A DNA stretch of 26,806 nt from Dehalococcoidales bacterium (lineage in GTDB: Bacteria; Chloroflexota; Dehalococcoidia; Dehalococcoidales; GCA-2688105), in contig DAOWJS010000037.1 in assembly GCA_030640255.1 (NCBI GenBank), forward strand, positions 1 through 26,806. The letters are read 5' to 3'. Below, piece after piece: positions 14,769 to 22,291 of this stretch. A program made the position numbers and the translations under genes. The notes under the pieces were generated by a model. The model did no database searches and was not told where the DNA came from. It was given only the letters and a program-made list of their open reading frames with translations. Each line of letters starts with the position of its first letter. Positions within the stretch are counted from its first letter, which is position 1.

Positions 14769-15875
14769 GTGAATGCTTATAATATTACCCTTATCCCTGG
14801 TGATGGAATAGGACCTGAAGTCACCGAAGCTACTAGAAGGGTTCTGGAAGCGACCGGGGTTACTTTCCACTGGGAGTTAGCCTATGCTGGCGCCGCTGCC
14901 CAGGATAGGTTTGGTACACCCACCCCTGATGATTTATTTGAGTCTATCAGGAAAAATAAGGTTGCCCTTAAGGGGCCAGTTACCACACCGATAGGCTCAG
15001 GTTTCAGGAGCGTTAATGTCGCTCTACGTAAGGAGCTAGACCTTTATGCCTGTCTCCGTCCGTGTAAAATCTACCCCGGAGCCCCCACCCGGTTTAAAGA
15101 TGTGAATATTGTGGTAGTGAGGGAGAATACCGAAGACCTCTACAGTGGCATTGAGTTTGAGAAAGGGAAACCCGAGACAAAAAGACTACTGGAGTTAGTC
15201 TCAGAAACAACCGGAGAGGTAGTTAGAGCGGACTCAGGCGTCAGCCTGAAAGTGATTTCTGAGACGTGCAGCCGGCGGATTGTCAGGTTCGCCCTTAATT
15301 ATGCCCGTGCCCACCAGAGGAAAAAAGTTACCGCTGTGCACAAAGCCAACATTATGAAATTCTCCGATGGGCTGTTTTTAGCCACCGCCAGAGAGGTCGC
15401 TAAGGACTACCCCGATATTGAATTTGAGGATGTAATTGTGGATGCCCTGTGTATGCAGCTGGTGCGAAACCCATCACGATTTGACGTGCTGGTTCTGCCC
15501 AATCTTTATGGCGACATCATCTCCGATTTATGTGCCGGCTTGGTTGGGGGACTGGGGGTAGCCCCCGGGGCTAATCTAGGCAATGACATAGCCGTCTTTG
15601 AGCCGATACACGGCAGTGCTCCCAAATATGCCGGACAAAATAAGGTCAATCCGATAGCTATGATGCTCTCAGGAGTGATGATGCTCCGCCACCTTGGTGA
15701 GACCAAAACCGCTGACAGGTTAGAGAGAGCTATAGCCGAGGTTATCGCTGAGGGCAAGAATGTCACCTATGACCTGAAGCTCAATGTAGCCAATGCCCAG
15801 GTAGTAGGCACCTCACAGGTAGCCGACGCCGTGATTAAGAAACTAGAGGAGTCAAGTAACACCAAACCAAATTGA
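14769..15875 (+). CDS. Isocitrate dehydrogenase-like decarboxylating dehydrogenase
   Basis: A 368-residue member of the isocitrate / isopropylmalate dehydrogenase family. The substrate loop GFRSVNVALRKELDLYACLR resembles isocitrate dehydrogenases (S-x-N-x-x-L-R). VVVRENTEDLYSGIEF, HKANIMKFSDGLF and LPNLYGDIISDL are family blocks with the catalytic Tyr, Lys and metal Asp. HGSAPKYAGQNKVNP carries Lys-Tyr at the places of E. coli K344/Y345, a pattern linked to NADP use, although the position of R395 is Leu. The GTG at 14769 follows GAGGGAGAG. It makes 2-oxoglutarate if the upstream hydratase makes isocitrate. Isopropylmalate or homoisocitrate activity is less likely but not excluded. Confidence 0.85.
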   Translation: MNAYNITLIPGDGIGPEVTEATRRVLEATGVTFHWELAYAGAAAQDRFGTPTPDDLFESIRKNKVALKGPVTTPIGSGFRSVNVALRKELDLYACLRPCKIYPGAPTRFKDVNIVVVRENTEDLYSGIEFEKGKPETKRLLELVSETTGEVVRADSGVSLKVISETCSRRIVRFALNYARAHQRKKVTAVHKANIMKFSDGLFLATAREVAKDYPDIEFEDVIVDALCMQLVRNPSRFDVLVLPNLYGDIISDLCAGLVGGLGVAPGANLGNDIAVFEPIHGSAPKYAGQNKVNPIAMMLSGVMMLRHLGETKTADRLERAIAEVIAEGKNVTYDLKLNVANAQVVGTSQVADAVIKKLEESSNTKPN

Positions 15876-15960
15876 GGGTATCTATCAGGATAGATTGCAG
15901 CTAATGATTTTAGGGAAGCGGGTAAGGGAAAAAGACGAAACCCCTTCTAATAAAGTTAAG

Positions 15961-16334
15961 AGATTGTTTGGTGACCTATCCCCCCGACCCCCTTCCCTTG
16001 GTTAAGGGAAGGGGGAGTGTAGGGAAGAGAGGGGTGAAGCCCCTCTCTAAAATCTCTTCCTAAATAGGGGTTTAAGGGGCGGAGCCCCTCTCTAATCCTT
16101 CCATAGGAAGGACTTCCCCCTCTCCTTAAAAAGAGAGGCAAAGGGAGGCTATACTAAAGAAGAGTTTAACAGGTTAGCCCCTAGTAAGGGGAGTCTAAGA
16201 GGGGCGTAGCCCCTCTTTTAAAACCATTTCCCCATCCCCTTATCAAGGGGAAGGGGATAAAGTCCTTGCCTACTTTGGCAAGGATAAAGGGGATGGGGTT
16301 ACCTAATAAAAATCTAAGGGGGTGAGGTAGATAA
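15961..16334. repeat. Intergenic repeat element C (composite)
   Basis: Occupies the space between the dehydrogenase and HIT genes. It holds at least three GGGG...CCCC palindromes (16026-16048, 16074-16090, 16198-16217). A long right-hand module (about 16225-16334) ends in GGGGGTGAGGTAGATAAA, and about 100 bp of it is nearly identical, in opposite orientation, to the left part of element D. An open frame crossing it on the minus strand is an artefact of the repeat. Confidence 0.75.
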
Positions 16335-16366
16335 ACAATACCAAAGGGGAGGTTAATTGAGGAAAA

Positions 16367-16708
16367 ATGGATTGTATTTTTTGTCAGATAGTAGCCGGCA
16401 AAATACCCACCGAAATCATTTACCATGATGAAGACGCCGTTGCCTTCCGCGACATCCATCCGGTGGCACCCACCCATATAATTATCATCCCCAAAGAGCA
16501 TATCCCTTCCTTAGCCCATCTCTCTGAAGAGCAATTACCCCTTATGGGACATATGATAAACATTGCCAATCAGCTAGCCAAAAAGGAAGGCATTTCGGAA
16601 CGGGGGTATCGCCTGGTAATAAACTGCGGTAAGGGAGGCGGACAGGTAGTGCCTCATCTCCATATGCATCTTCTCGGCGGGAGAAAAATCTCAGATGAGT
16701 TAGGCTAA
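16367..16708 (+). CDS. HIT family protein (Hint-like nucleotide hydrolase)
   Basis: A 113-residue histidine-triad protein that hydrolyses purine nucleoside phosphoramidates or related adenylates. The triad is HLHMHLLGG (H97, H99, H101). The N-terminal CIFC pair (C3, C6) is the zinc-binding form found in many Hint proteins, and FRDIHPVAPTHIIIIPKEHI is the family core. The ATG at 16367 has GAGG upstream. It is a single gene facing the Nudix gene tail to tail with 19 nt between the stops. Confidence 0.93.
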   Translation: MDCIFCQIVAGKIPTEIIYHDEDAVAFRDIHPVAPTHIIIIPKEHIPSLAHLSEEQLPLMGHMINIANQLAKKEGISERGYRLVINCGKGGGQVVPHLHMHLLGGRKISDELG

Positions 16709-16727
16709 CTAGTCGGCGGTTAGACTC

Positions 16728-17264
16728 TTAGTGCCCTTTCTGATACTCAAGGAAGGTAAACAGTCCAGCAATGCTCTTGGCATCACAGATGCTGTCTGAG
16801 GTAATAAGGCGGGAAATCTGACTAAGCGGCACCCTGACTAATCTAATATTCTCAGTATCCTCAGCCTGAAGTGGACTGGGGGTAAGGTCGGTAGCCAGAT
16901 AAAGGTGAAGGTATTCAGTGCAATAGCCCGGCGTAGAGTAGAAGCCGCCTAACCTCTCCACTTTCCCGGGCAGGTAGCCGGTCTCCTCACGCAACTCACG
17001 GCAAACGCAATCCACCGGGTCTTCACTAGGTTCAATGCCACCGGCTGGTATTTCCAGTAGCTCCTTCTCTACCGGTTTCCGAAATTGACTAACCAGTAGC
17101 ACATTATCATCAGTATCAATAGCTATAATAGCCACACAATCACCGTGCTCCACAATCTCTCGGGTGGTTTCTCGGCCACCGGGCATCTGCACCGTATCTA
17201 CCCTCAGCTTCACCGCACGTCCTTCATAGATTAGTTGACTGGATAGCGTCTTTTCCTCGACCAA
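16728..17264 (-). CDS. Nudix hydrolase, ADP-ribose pyrophosphatase type
   Basis: Hydrolyses nucleoside diphosphates linked to another group, most likely ADP-ribose. A full Nudix box runs from G75 to Y97 (GGIEPSEDPVDCVCRELREE, then TGY), with the metal-binding REL-x-EE intact. The preceding FRKPVEKELLEIPAG and following GFYSTPGYCTEYLHLYLA are typical of the ADP-ribose branch. It has 178 residues. The start is TTG, 1 nt after the stop of the acetyltransferase gene, with a G-rich site inside that gene's end. It is last in the minus-strand run that also includes NAD kinase, giving a loose NAD-metabolism theme. Confidence 0.9.
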   Translation of the reverse strand: MVEEKTLSSQLIYEGRAVKLRVDTVQMPGGRETTREIVEHGDCVAIIAIDTDDNVLLVSQFRKPVEKELLEIPAGGIEPSEDPVDCVCRELREETGYLPGKVERLGGFYSTPGYCTEYLHLYLATDLTPSPLQAEDTENIRLVRVPLSQISRLITSDSICDAKSIAGLFTFLEYQKGH

Positions 17265-17265
17265 G

Positions 17266-17733
17266 TTAATCCCCCGCCTCTAAGTTACGGACAAGAGCTA
17301 CCTCGTCACAATTGGGGAATTTAGGGCAGCGATAACATTCAGTCCAGACCTTGCGGGGCAGCTCCGCTTTATCTACTTGGGAAAAGCCAAATTTCTCAAA
17401 AAAGGCCGGTTTATAGGTCAGGCAAAAAACGGTGGCAATACCAAGCTCGTTAGCCTCCTTGAGACAGGCTTTTGCCAGTTGAGCGCCGATTCTCTGCTGC
17501 TGGCTATCCTCAGCCACCGCCATCGATTTTATCTCAGCCAGGTCTAACCAGCTAACATGCAGGGCCGCACAGGCAATTACTCGCTCTCCCTGCCTGACGA
17601 CAAAATAATCCCGGATATTTTCGTATATCTCGCTCAGCGAGCGAGCCAGCATCTCACCCTTGTCAGCATAGTAGTTAATCAACTTTTGCATCTGGTCTAC
17701 ATCTCTGATTCTGGCTTTTTCTACCTGATTCAA
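17266..17733 (-). CDS. GNAT N-acetyltransferase, ArgA-like
   Basis: A 155-residue acetyl-CoA-dependent acetyltransferase resembling short-form N-acetylglutamate synthases (first step of arginine synthesis). Matching blocks are KARIRDVDQMQKLINYYADKG, RSLSEIYENIRDYFVV, ALHVSWLDLAEIKSMAV, the CoA-binding QQQRIGAQLAKA, TYKPAFFEKFGF and WTECYRCPKFPNCDEVALV. No amino-acid kinase domain is fused. It starts 1 nt after the NAD kinase stop. The arginine role is inferred from resemblance only, since no other arg gene is present here. Confidence 0.82.
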   Translation of the reverse strand: MNQVEKARIRDVDQMQKLINYYADKGEMLARSLSEIYENIRDYFVVRQGERVIACAALHVSWLDLAEIKSMAVAEDSQQQRIGAQLAKACLKEANELGIATVFCLTYKPAFFEKFGFSQVDKAELPRKVWTECYRCPKFPNCDEVALVRNLEAGD

Positions 17734-17734
17734 C

Positions 17735-18568
17735 CTAGCCCTTCCCTTTCAACTTTTGTTCCAGAGAGCGGTAAAAAGAATTCCGGGGACGAATTCTTAA
17801 AAACCTTGCTCTATTTGAGCCAAGCTTCACCGTAACCACGGCGCCGCTTGCCAATGGCAAATTGATATGACCATCAACACTCAATATCGCCTGATGAGCG
17901 CTGCTAATGCGCAGCTTCACTGCGGCGGTAGCGGGTAATACCAGAGTATAGGCTGAACTAAGATGAGGCACTATGGGTAATAATAGGAACTCCTTGGCTT
18001 GCGGATGGAGGATAGAACCACCAGCCGCCAGTGAATAACCGGTGCTGCCGGTGGCGGTAGCCACAATAACGCCATCAGCCTTATAGGTAGTCAATGGCTC
18101 ACCATTAATGCTGGCGTCTATATAAACCACCCGGGCTATTGCCCCCCGTGACACGACGGCATCGTTTAAGGCATAAAATATACGAGACGGCTCCTTCTCC
18201 GTGGGAAGAAGCTCCGCCTCAAGTGTCGCCCGCTCATCAATCCAACCCTCCCCAGCCAGCAAGGCAGGTAGCTTAGCCACTGCCTCATCAGCAGCAAGTT
18301 CAGTCATAAATCCTAGCTTGCCTAGATTTACCCCGGTAATAGGGATGGGATGGGGAACCACCGCCTGAACCGCTCGCAGGATGGTGCCATCGCCACCAAT
18401 ACTGAGAATTAAATCGGTACCACTCACCTGAGCCCTAGATTTCTCCCCTTCCCAGGCCGAGCATAGCCACACCGAAACCCCCTCTGAGGTTAAAAACTCG
18501 TCTAGTTTTTTAGCCAGACTATAAGCCGCCTCAATCATCGGGTGATAGAGAATGCCAATTTTATTCAT
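17735..18568 (-). CDS. nadK: NAD kinase
   Basis: Phosphorylates NAD to NADP using ATP. It is 277 residues from ATG 18568, which follows GGGAAGTGG; an upstream in-frame start at 18631 would add 21 residues that do not look like the family. The catalytic motif SIGGDGTILRA (57-67) and NLGKLGFMTE (81-90) are intact, as is the glycine-rich ATGSTGYSLAAGG loop. The NADP made could feed the dehydrogenase elsewhere in the window. It is adjacent to the acetyltransferase and Nudix genes on the same strand with 1-nt gaps, so these three form an operon. Confidence 0.95.
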   Translation of the reverse strand: MNKIGILYHPMIEAAYSLAKKLDEFLTSEGVSVWLCSAWEGEKSRAQVSGTDLILSIGGDGTILRAVQAVVPHPIPITGVNLGKLGFMTELAADEAVAKLPALLAGEGWIDERATLEAELLPTEKEPSRIFYALNDAVVSRGAIARVVYIDASINGEPLTTYKADGVIVATATGSTGYSLAAGGSILHPQAKEFLLLPIVPHLSSAYTLVLPATAAVKLRISSAHQAILSVDGHINLPLASGAVVTVKLGSNRARFLRIRPRNSFYRSLEQKLKGKG

Positions 18569-18675
18569 AACTATAACCACTTCCCGATAATAATGAAAAA
18601 CATCCTGCCGAGGGCAAGTGAAGTGTAACATTGGCCATCTGGGGTGTCAAGGATAAGAATTTGAGCAGTTACTGG

Positions 18676-19134
18676 CTACTGTGGGCTAGATGGTGATTTT
18701 TTCGCCACCCTAAACCTTTTGATGGCGAGAACTATACTACCCACCGCTCCCACCAGAAACCCTATTGGGCATACAACGACTGCCATGATGAAGAAGACAG
18801 GCTCGTCGGCTAGACCAATTCGGTCCCAAAAGTCGGCGCCAAACCAAAGAATAAACAGACCATAAATGACATTGTGCAAAACGGCGCTAACAACAATCCC
18901 TACAGCGGAAGCCCCGGTTAATAATAGAAACTTTTTAAACAGCCCGCCTACTTTTTCCTTCACCGTTAAAAATATCAATCCCGCACCTAATAAAAATAAA
19001 ACCGCCCCAGAGATGGCAACAAAAAGAAAACCCCTGAGCAATTCTCTCACTGCTGGAATTGCCATTGCACTTACTATTACCACAAAAACTCCTACTAATG
19101 CCCAAAATATTGACCAGCTTAATTTCCCCTTCAC
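18676..19134 (-). CDS. Four-helix membrane protein, unknown
   Basis: A 152-residue protein with four hydrophobic segments (around residues 8-27, 34-57, 68-95 and 112-137) and a basic C-terminal tail (IKRFRVAKKS). I recognise no family. The GTG start overlaps the stop of the upstream 70-aa gene by 4 nt (GTGA), so the two are translationally coupled and may act together in the membrane. A frameshifted open frame opposite is not coding. Confidence 0.65.
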   Translation of the reverse strand: MKGKLSWSIFWALVGVFVVIVSAMAIPAVRELLRGFLFVAISGAVLFLLGAGLIFLTVKEKVGGLFKKFLLLTGASAVGIVVSAVLHNVIYGLFILWFGADFWDRIGLADEPVFFIMAVVVCPIGFLVGAVGSIVLAIKRFRVAKKSPSSPQ

Positions 19135-19343
19135 TTCCTCTCACCTCCAAGAACAATCCTGACACTTGGTATGGCTATTAGCAAGGCGGCAATGATGAAT
19201 ATCCAGCCCGTCCATATTGGCAGCCAGGTAGCTAACAGCACACCTAACCCGACACCAAACAGGAACTTGCCGGTGATGTGCATCGTGAAGTAGGGGTTCG
19301 GCACCCCTCTAAACCTCTCCGTCTTATCACCAATCCAGCTCAT
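19131..19343 (-). CDS. Small two-helix membrane protein, unknown
   Basis: A 70-residue protein. After a hydrophilic start (MSWIGDKTERFRGVPNPYF) come two hydrophobic stretches, ITGKFLFGVGLGVLLATW and WIFIIAALLIAIPSVRIVL. The ATG has a strong AAGGGGG site 7 nt upstream. The family is not recognised. It is coupled to the following four-helix protein by a 4-nt overlap and preceded by two very short ORFs on the same strand. Confidence 0.6.
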   Translation of the reverse strand: MSWIGDKTERFRGVPNPYFTMHITGKFLFGVGLGVLLATWLPIWTGWIFIIAALLIAIPSVRIVLGGERK

Positions 19344-19378
19344 GACTTACCCCCTTCTCTGGTTCACCTCCGGTATCA

Positions 19379-19489
19379 TCACACCAATAGGAGAACAACG
19401 ATACCTACCCCCAACAAGATGTACAGGATACGATTCTCACCCGTTATCTTACTCCTTCCCTTTCTTCTGCCTATTTTGACGCCTATCAT
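19379..19489 (-). CDS. Possible 36-aa single-helix membrane peptide
   Basis: ATG 19489 opens 36 codons: a basic N-terminal part (MIGVKIGRRKGRSK), then ENRILYILLGVGIVVLLLV, a convincing membrane helix. The ribosome binding site is only AAGG. The first part overlaps the 39-aa ORF in another frame. An alternative is initiation at ATA (19447-19445), just behind GGAG at the end of the 39-aa ORF, giving ITGENRILYILLGVGIVVLL as a 22-residue peptide. The helix frame itself looks real because it is followed at short distance by two more membrane protein genes. Confidence 0.4.
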   Translation of the reverse strand: MIGVKIGRRKGRSKITGENRILYILLGVGIVVLLLV

Positions 19490-19568
19490 ATATAGCCTTG
19501 CTCAGCCTTTTTATCGCCCGGCCTGATTTAAATCTATTCAGATTAACAAAGCCTCTGGTTCTATTCAT
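19449..19568 (-). CDS. Possible 39-aa basic protein downstream of rmuC
   Basis: ATG 19568 lies 3 nt after the rmuC stop and opens 39 codons rich in Arg, Lys and Asn (MNRTRGFVNLNRFKSGRAIK, then RLSKAIYDRRQNRQKKGKE). No family is recognised. The tight placement and absence of stops in a region otherwise without a gene support it, but at this length chance is a real alternative. Confidence 0.4.
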   Translation of the reverse strand: MNRTRGFVNLNRFKSGRAIKRLSKAIYDRRQNRQKKGKE

Positions 19569-19571
19569 CGG

Positions 19572-20528
19572 CTATTCGTCCTCGCTATGCGGTTCAGTGC
19601 TTGCTTCCGGTAGTTTTTCCACGGGAGTTTCGCCGGCAAGCCGCAGCTTATCACCAAGTCTGGTCAACTTCCTGGTAGCGTCATCATACTTGTGCGCAGC
19701 GTGCCCAATATGCGTACCCAATGTGGTATAGTCATCTTGAAAATCGGTGAACTCACCCTGCAAGCGTCCCAGATGCCCCAGGATTTCGCGTGCGTCTCTC
19801 TCAATATGTAACCCTTTTAGTCCCAGAATAATAACCTGTAAATAGGCATAAAAGCTATTCGGTGACACCGGGATAACCCTCTTCTCAAGAGAGTAAGAAT
19901 ATATCTCACTTTCTTCATGTTGACCACGGAGTATGGTCTCATAATAGACATTTTCTGCCGGGATATACATAAGGGCAAAGTCAAACGTATTTTCATCGGG
20001 TAGAATATATTTGGCTACATTATCAATGTGCTTCTTAATAGTGCGGGTGAATTGCCGTCGTAACGTTTTCTGCTCCTCTTCAGATTCTGAGGCAAGTATT
20101 CGCTCAAAATCTTCTAAAGGGAACTTAGAATCAATGGGGACTAGATTTCCACCAATTCGAATAACGGCATCTACCGTCTCGCCATCTCGAAACCTATATT
20201 GGAGTGAGTAGTTATGGCGCGGTAGAATATCAGCCAGCAATCTCTCCAGCAGGAGTTCACCAAAACCGCCTCTAAACTTGGGTGCCCGTAGAATCTCTTG
20301 TAAACTTGATATATCCTTGCCGACTTCCTGGATTTGCTCCGCTCTTTGGGTAAGTTCTCCTAATCTTTCTTTAACATCTCCGAAGACTTTGGTAGTATCA
20401 GCTATTCTCTCGCCCACTGTTTTCGATAGGATGTCACTTTGCTCTCTCCATCTCTGCTCTTGCCGAAACCTATCCCAGAGGAAGAAAACGACTAGAATGG
20501 CTAGGAGAATAATAATCACGATTTCCAT
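19572..20528 (-). CDS. rmuC: RmuC family DNA recombination protein
   Basis: A 318-residue RmuC-type protein: an N-terminal membrane helix (IVIIILLAILVVFFLWDRF), a coiled-coil stretch (about 25-80), then a nuclease-like domain containing FRGGFGELLLERLL, DGETVDAVIRIGGNLVPIDS with KFPL, and YIPAENVYYETIL. RmuC limits certain DNA rearrangements in E. coli, and the fold is related to restriction-type nucleases. I chose ATG 20528 because AGAGG sits 5 nt before the codon pair; the GTG at 20534 overlaps that site. It heads the minus-strand run of small membrane proteins. Confidence 0.9.
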   Translation of the reverse strand: MEIVIIILLAILVVFFLWDRFRQEQRWREQSDILSKTVGERIADTTKVFGDVKERLGELTQRAEQIQEVGKDISSLQEILRAPKFRGGFGELLLERLLADILPRHNYSLQYRFRDGETVDAVIRIGGNLVPIDSKFPLEDFERILASESEEEQKTLRRQFTRTIKKHIDNVAKYILPDENTFDFALMYIPAENVYYETILRGQHEESEIYSYSLEKRVIPVSPNSFYAYLQVIILGLKGLHIERDAREILGHLGRLQGEFTDFQDDYTTLGTHIGHAAHKYDDATRKLTRLGDKLRLAGETPVEKLPEASTEPHSEDE

Positions 20529-20630
20529 GTTCACCTCTAATTGTGCCCATCTAGACTAGCTAACAGTAACTACTCAACCCCATTATACACTATAAATCAA
20601 CTAAGCAGGCACCATTCAAAGACGAGAGCC

Positions 20631-20922
20631 TTTATCAACCTCACCCCCTTTAGATTCTTATTAGGTAACCCCATCCCCTTTATCCTTGCCAAAGTAGGCA
20701 AGGACTTTATCCCCTTCCCCTTAATAAGGGGAAGGGGAAGATTTGTTTTTAGAGGGGCTAGCGCCCCTCTAAAACTCCCCCAATATTTCGGGGGGATAAG
20801 GAAAGTTTAAGAGAGGCTTCGCCTCCCTTTCACTCTCCCTTATTATTTTCTCCTTCAAAGGAGAGGGGGATACAGGGGGAGGGTTACCAAATAAGGAATC
20901 TAGGGGGGTAAGGTTGATAAAC
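20631..20922. repeat. Intergenic repeat element D (complete ends)
   Basis: The most complete copy in the window. It opens with TTTATCAACC (20631-20640) and closes with GGTTGATAAA at 20922, so it has terminal inverted repeats. The left ~110 bp is nearly identical to the right part of element C in inverse orientation. Palindromes occur at 20748-20773 and around 20806-20825, and a CCTTCAAAGG-centred one near 20858. Its right end directly abuts the orphan nuoN fragment. The open frame through the left part is repeat-derived, not a gene. Confidence 0.8.
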
Positions 20923-20924
20923 AA

Positions 20925-21049
20925 TCCTAATTAGAAAACGAACATCTTAGCGGCGAGCTCGGCTAGCCTCATCATTAAGCCGGGGACAATACCCAGGAGC
21001 AGGACGCCGAGACAGGAGAGGGATAGGGCTACCCTCAGGGCTCCGGAAG
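20925..21049 (-). pseudogene. Orphan copy of the nuoN 3' end
   Basis: About 125 bp nearly identical to 22298-22423, the last ~40 codons of nuoN on the same strand. Only a handful of mismatches are visible, clustered near codons for AAKMF and near 21027-21033. Identity stops abruptly after CCGGAAG at 21049. It has no start or upstream coding sequence, so it is a displaced fragment. It marks one edge of the inserted membrane protein/deaminase cassette. Confidence 0.9.
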
Positions 21050-21112
21050 CCGCCGCAGGCAGTTTGAGCAGATGAAGAGAGCCGCAAAGTCTGTAACAGT
21101 TAGGCGAAATTG

Positions 21113-21121
21113 TGCTATACT
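21113..21121 (+). promoter_or_regulatory. Extended -10 promoter of the cassette
   Basis: TGC-TATACT (21113-21121) is an extended -10 with a 5/6 hexamer, leaving a leader of about 50 nt before ATG 21181. No good -35 is evident. A weaker alternative -10, TAGAAT, lies at 21145-21150. Confidence 0.45.
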
Positions 21122-21180
21122 GACTGTCAAACGTGGATTCACTGTAGAATACATATTTCCATTAAAGTAGGAGTCGTCTG

Positions 21181-21711
21181 ATGCAAAAACCAGCAATCAC
21201 AACCGAGTCTTGTAGTCCCGAAGATATGTCTTATTACGTTATGATTAGGGAAACCATTCATGGACTTGATAATCTAATTGTAACAACTATACATCATAGT
21301 GTGACAATTATTACTGGTGCTTTGGTCTTGGGTGTGGTGCTTGCGCCGATAATTGCGGATCCTTGGGGCAGAGTTTTTCTCGGCATTATCACAGTCGTTG
21401 CACTCATCCTTACTTGGGGTTCACATAGAAGGGTAAAGCTTTACTCAGACATGTTAACCCAACAAGTCGCGGTAGCTGAAGACATGGAGGATTTGTTGCT
21501 TTCAGATGATAGCATTAAGGCCATTAAACCAATTGAAGAAAAAGATAGGTATACCGGCATTAAGATCACCAAACGAATTGAAAAAAATGTTGAGTATGCT
21601 GGGATGAAGGGGGAAATCATTTTCAAAATAGGTATAATGGCATTTTACGTGATAGAGTTTGCACTACTAGTATATTTGGTACTAACTCCTTTCTTTGGCT
21701 GGGAAGTCTAA
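21181..21711 (+). CDS. Three-helix membrane protein of the inserted cassette, unknown
   Basis: A 176-residue protein. Two close membrane helices (about 40-58 and 63-80) are followed by a ~65-residue cytoplasmic charged segment (ending DRYTGIKITKRIEKNVEYAG) and a third helix (about 147-170). I recognise no family with certainty; the paired-helix plus helical-domain layout is loosely like small membrane effectors of nucleotide-signalling defence systems, but I see no shared motif. TAGGAG precedes ATG 21181 at suitable spacing. The deaminase gene follows 19 nt later on the same strand, so they form a two-gene operon. Base composition is AT-rich relative to the neighbours. Confidence 0.75.
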   Translation: MQKPAITTESCSPEDMSYYVMIRETIHGLDNLIVTTIHHSVTIITGALVLGVVLAPIIADPWGRVFLGIITVVALILTWGSHRRVKLYSDMLTQQVAVAEDMEDLLLSDDSIKAIKPIEEKDRYTGIKITKRIEKNVEYAGMKGEIIFKIGIMAFYVIEFALLVYLVLTPFFGWEV

Positions 21712-21730
21712 TTTTGAAAGGACTTGTGAA

Positions 21731-22291
21731 ATGGGTAATCCAACTCAGAAATTATTGGATGAATTAGAAAGGAAAATTAAGTCTTTAGTCCCCAATCCCC
21801 AGTACCCTCACGATAAGTTCGTAATAATTACGCTCCATGAAGCTATTGCTGCAGCAAAGGAAGGCAATTTTGGAGTTGGTGCCGTTCTTGTCCGTGAAAA
21901 TGGCGAGATTATCCAAAGAGGTCACAACCATGTATTTAACCCTTACTTCCGTAGTGATTTACATGCTGAGATGGACGTTATGACGAAATTTGAAGAGCAC
22001 TTCAGAGACATTGAGAGCATGAAAGGATTCGTTTTGTTCACTTCGTTGGAACCTTGCCCAATGTGTTTCTTACGACTAATTGTTTCTGGAGTTGAAAAGG
22101 TATATTATGCGGCCATTGACAAAGATGGTGGTATGGTTCAGAGGTTTGAATATCTGCCACCTGAATGGAAAGAATTGGCTCGGAGACAGGAATTTGCTTT
22201 AGCTCAATGTTCGCCAGAATTAGCAGACATCGCGCTCCAGATTTTTCTAAGCACAGTTAACGAGAACGATAGGAAGTTACAGAATCGATAG
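21731..22291 (+). CDS. Zinc-dependent CDA-fold nucleoside/nucleotide deaminase
   Basis: A 186-residue cytidine-deaminase-fold protein. Zinc and catalytic residues are complete: HAE (H78, E80) and PCPMC (C109, C112) in the context LHAEMDVM and SLEPCPMCFLRLIVSG. GNFGVGAVLVRENGEII is the N-terminal core. A charged C-terminal extension (about 140-186) has no recognised domain. The substrate cannot be told from sequence; guanine, cytosine, nucleoside and tRNA deaminases share these motifs. ATG 21731 follows GAAAGGA at 7 nt; an in-frame upstream start at 21695 would overlap the membrane protein gene. Its position inside the nuoN-bounded cassette suggests an accessory role. Confidence 0.87.
   Translation: MGNPTQKLLDELERKIKSLVPNPQYPHDKFVIITLHEAIAAAKEGNFGVGAVLVRENGEIIQRGHNHVFNPYFRSDLHAEMDVMTKFEEHFRDIESMKGFVLFTSLEPCPMCFLRLIVSGVEKVYYAAIDKDGGMVQRFEYLPPEWKELARRQEFALAQCSPELADIALQIFLSTVNENDRKLQNR

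Noticed and set aside
15961..16334. Repeated palindromes resembling a CRISPR array
   Set aside because: The repeats are not evenly spaced, differ in sequence, and there are no unique uniform spacers or cas genes; they are REP/MITE-like palindromes.
16181..16501. Minus-strand open frame of about 106 codons sharing a peptide (FLLGNPIPFILAKVGKDF) with a frame at 20541-20810
   Set aside because: The shared peptide comes from the duplicated repeat module in elements C and D read in opposite orientations; the rest overlaps the HIT gene. It is not a protein family.
18935..19165. Minus-strand open frame of about 76 codons overlapping the four-helix and two-helix membrane genes
   Set aside because: It overlaps two better-supported genes out of frame and has no hydrophobic pattern or start context of its own.
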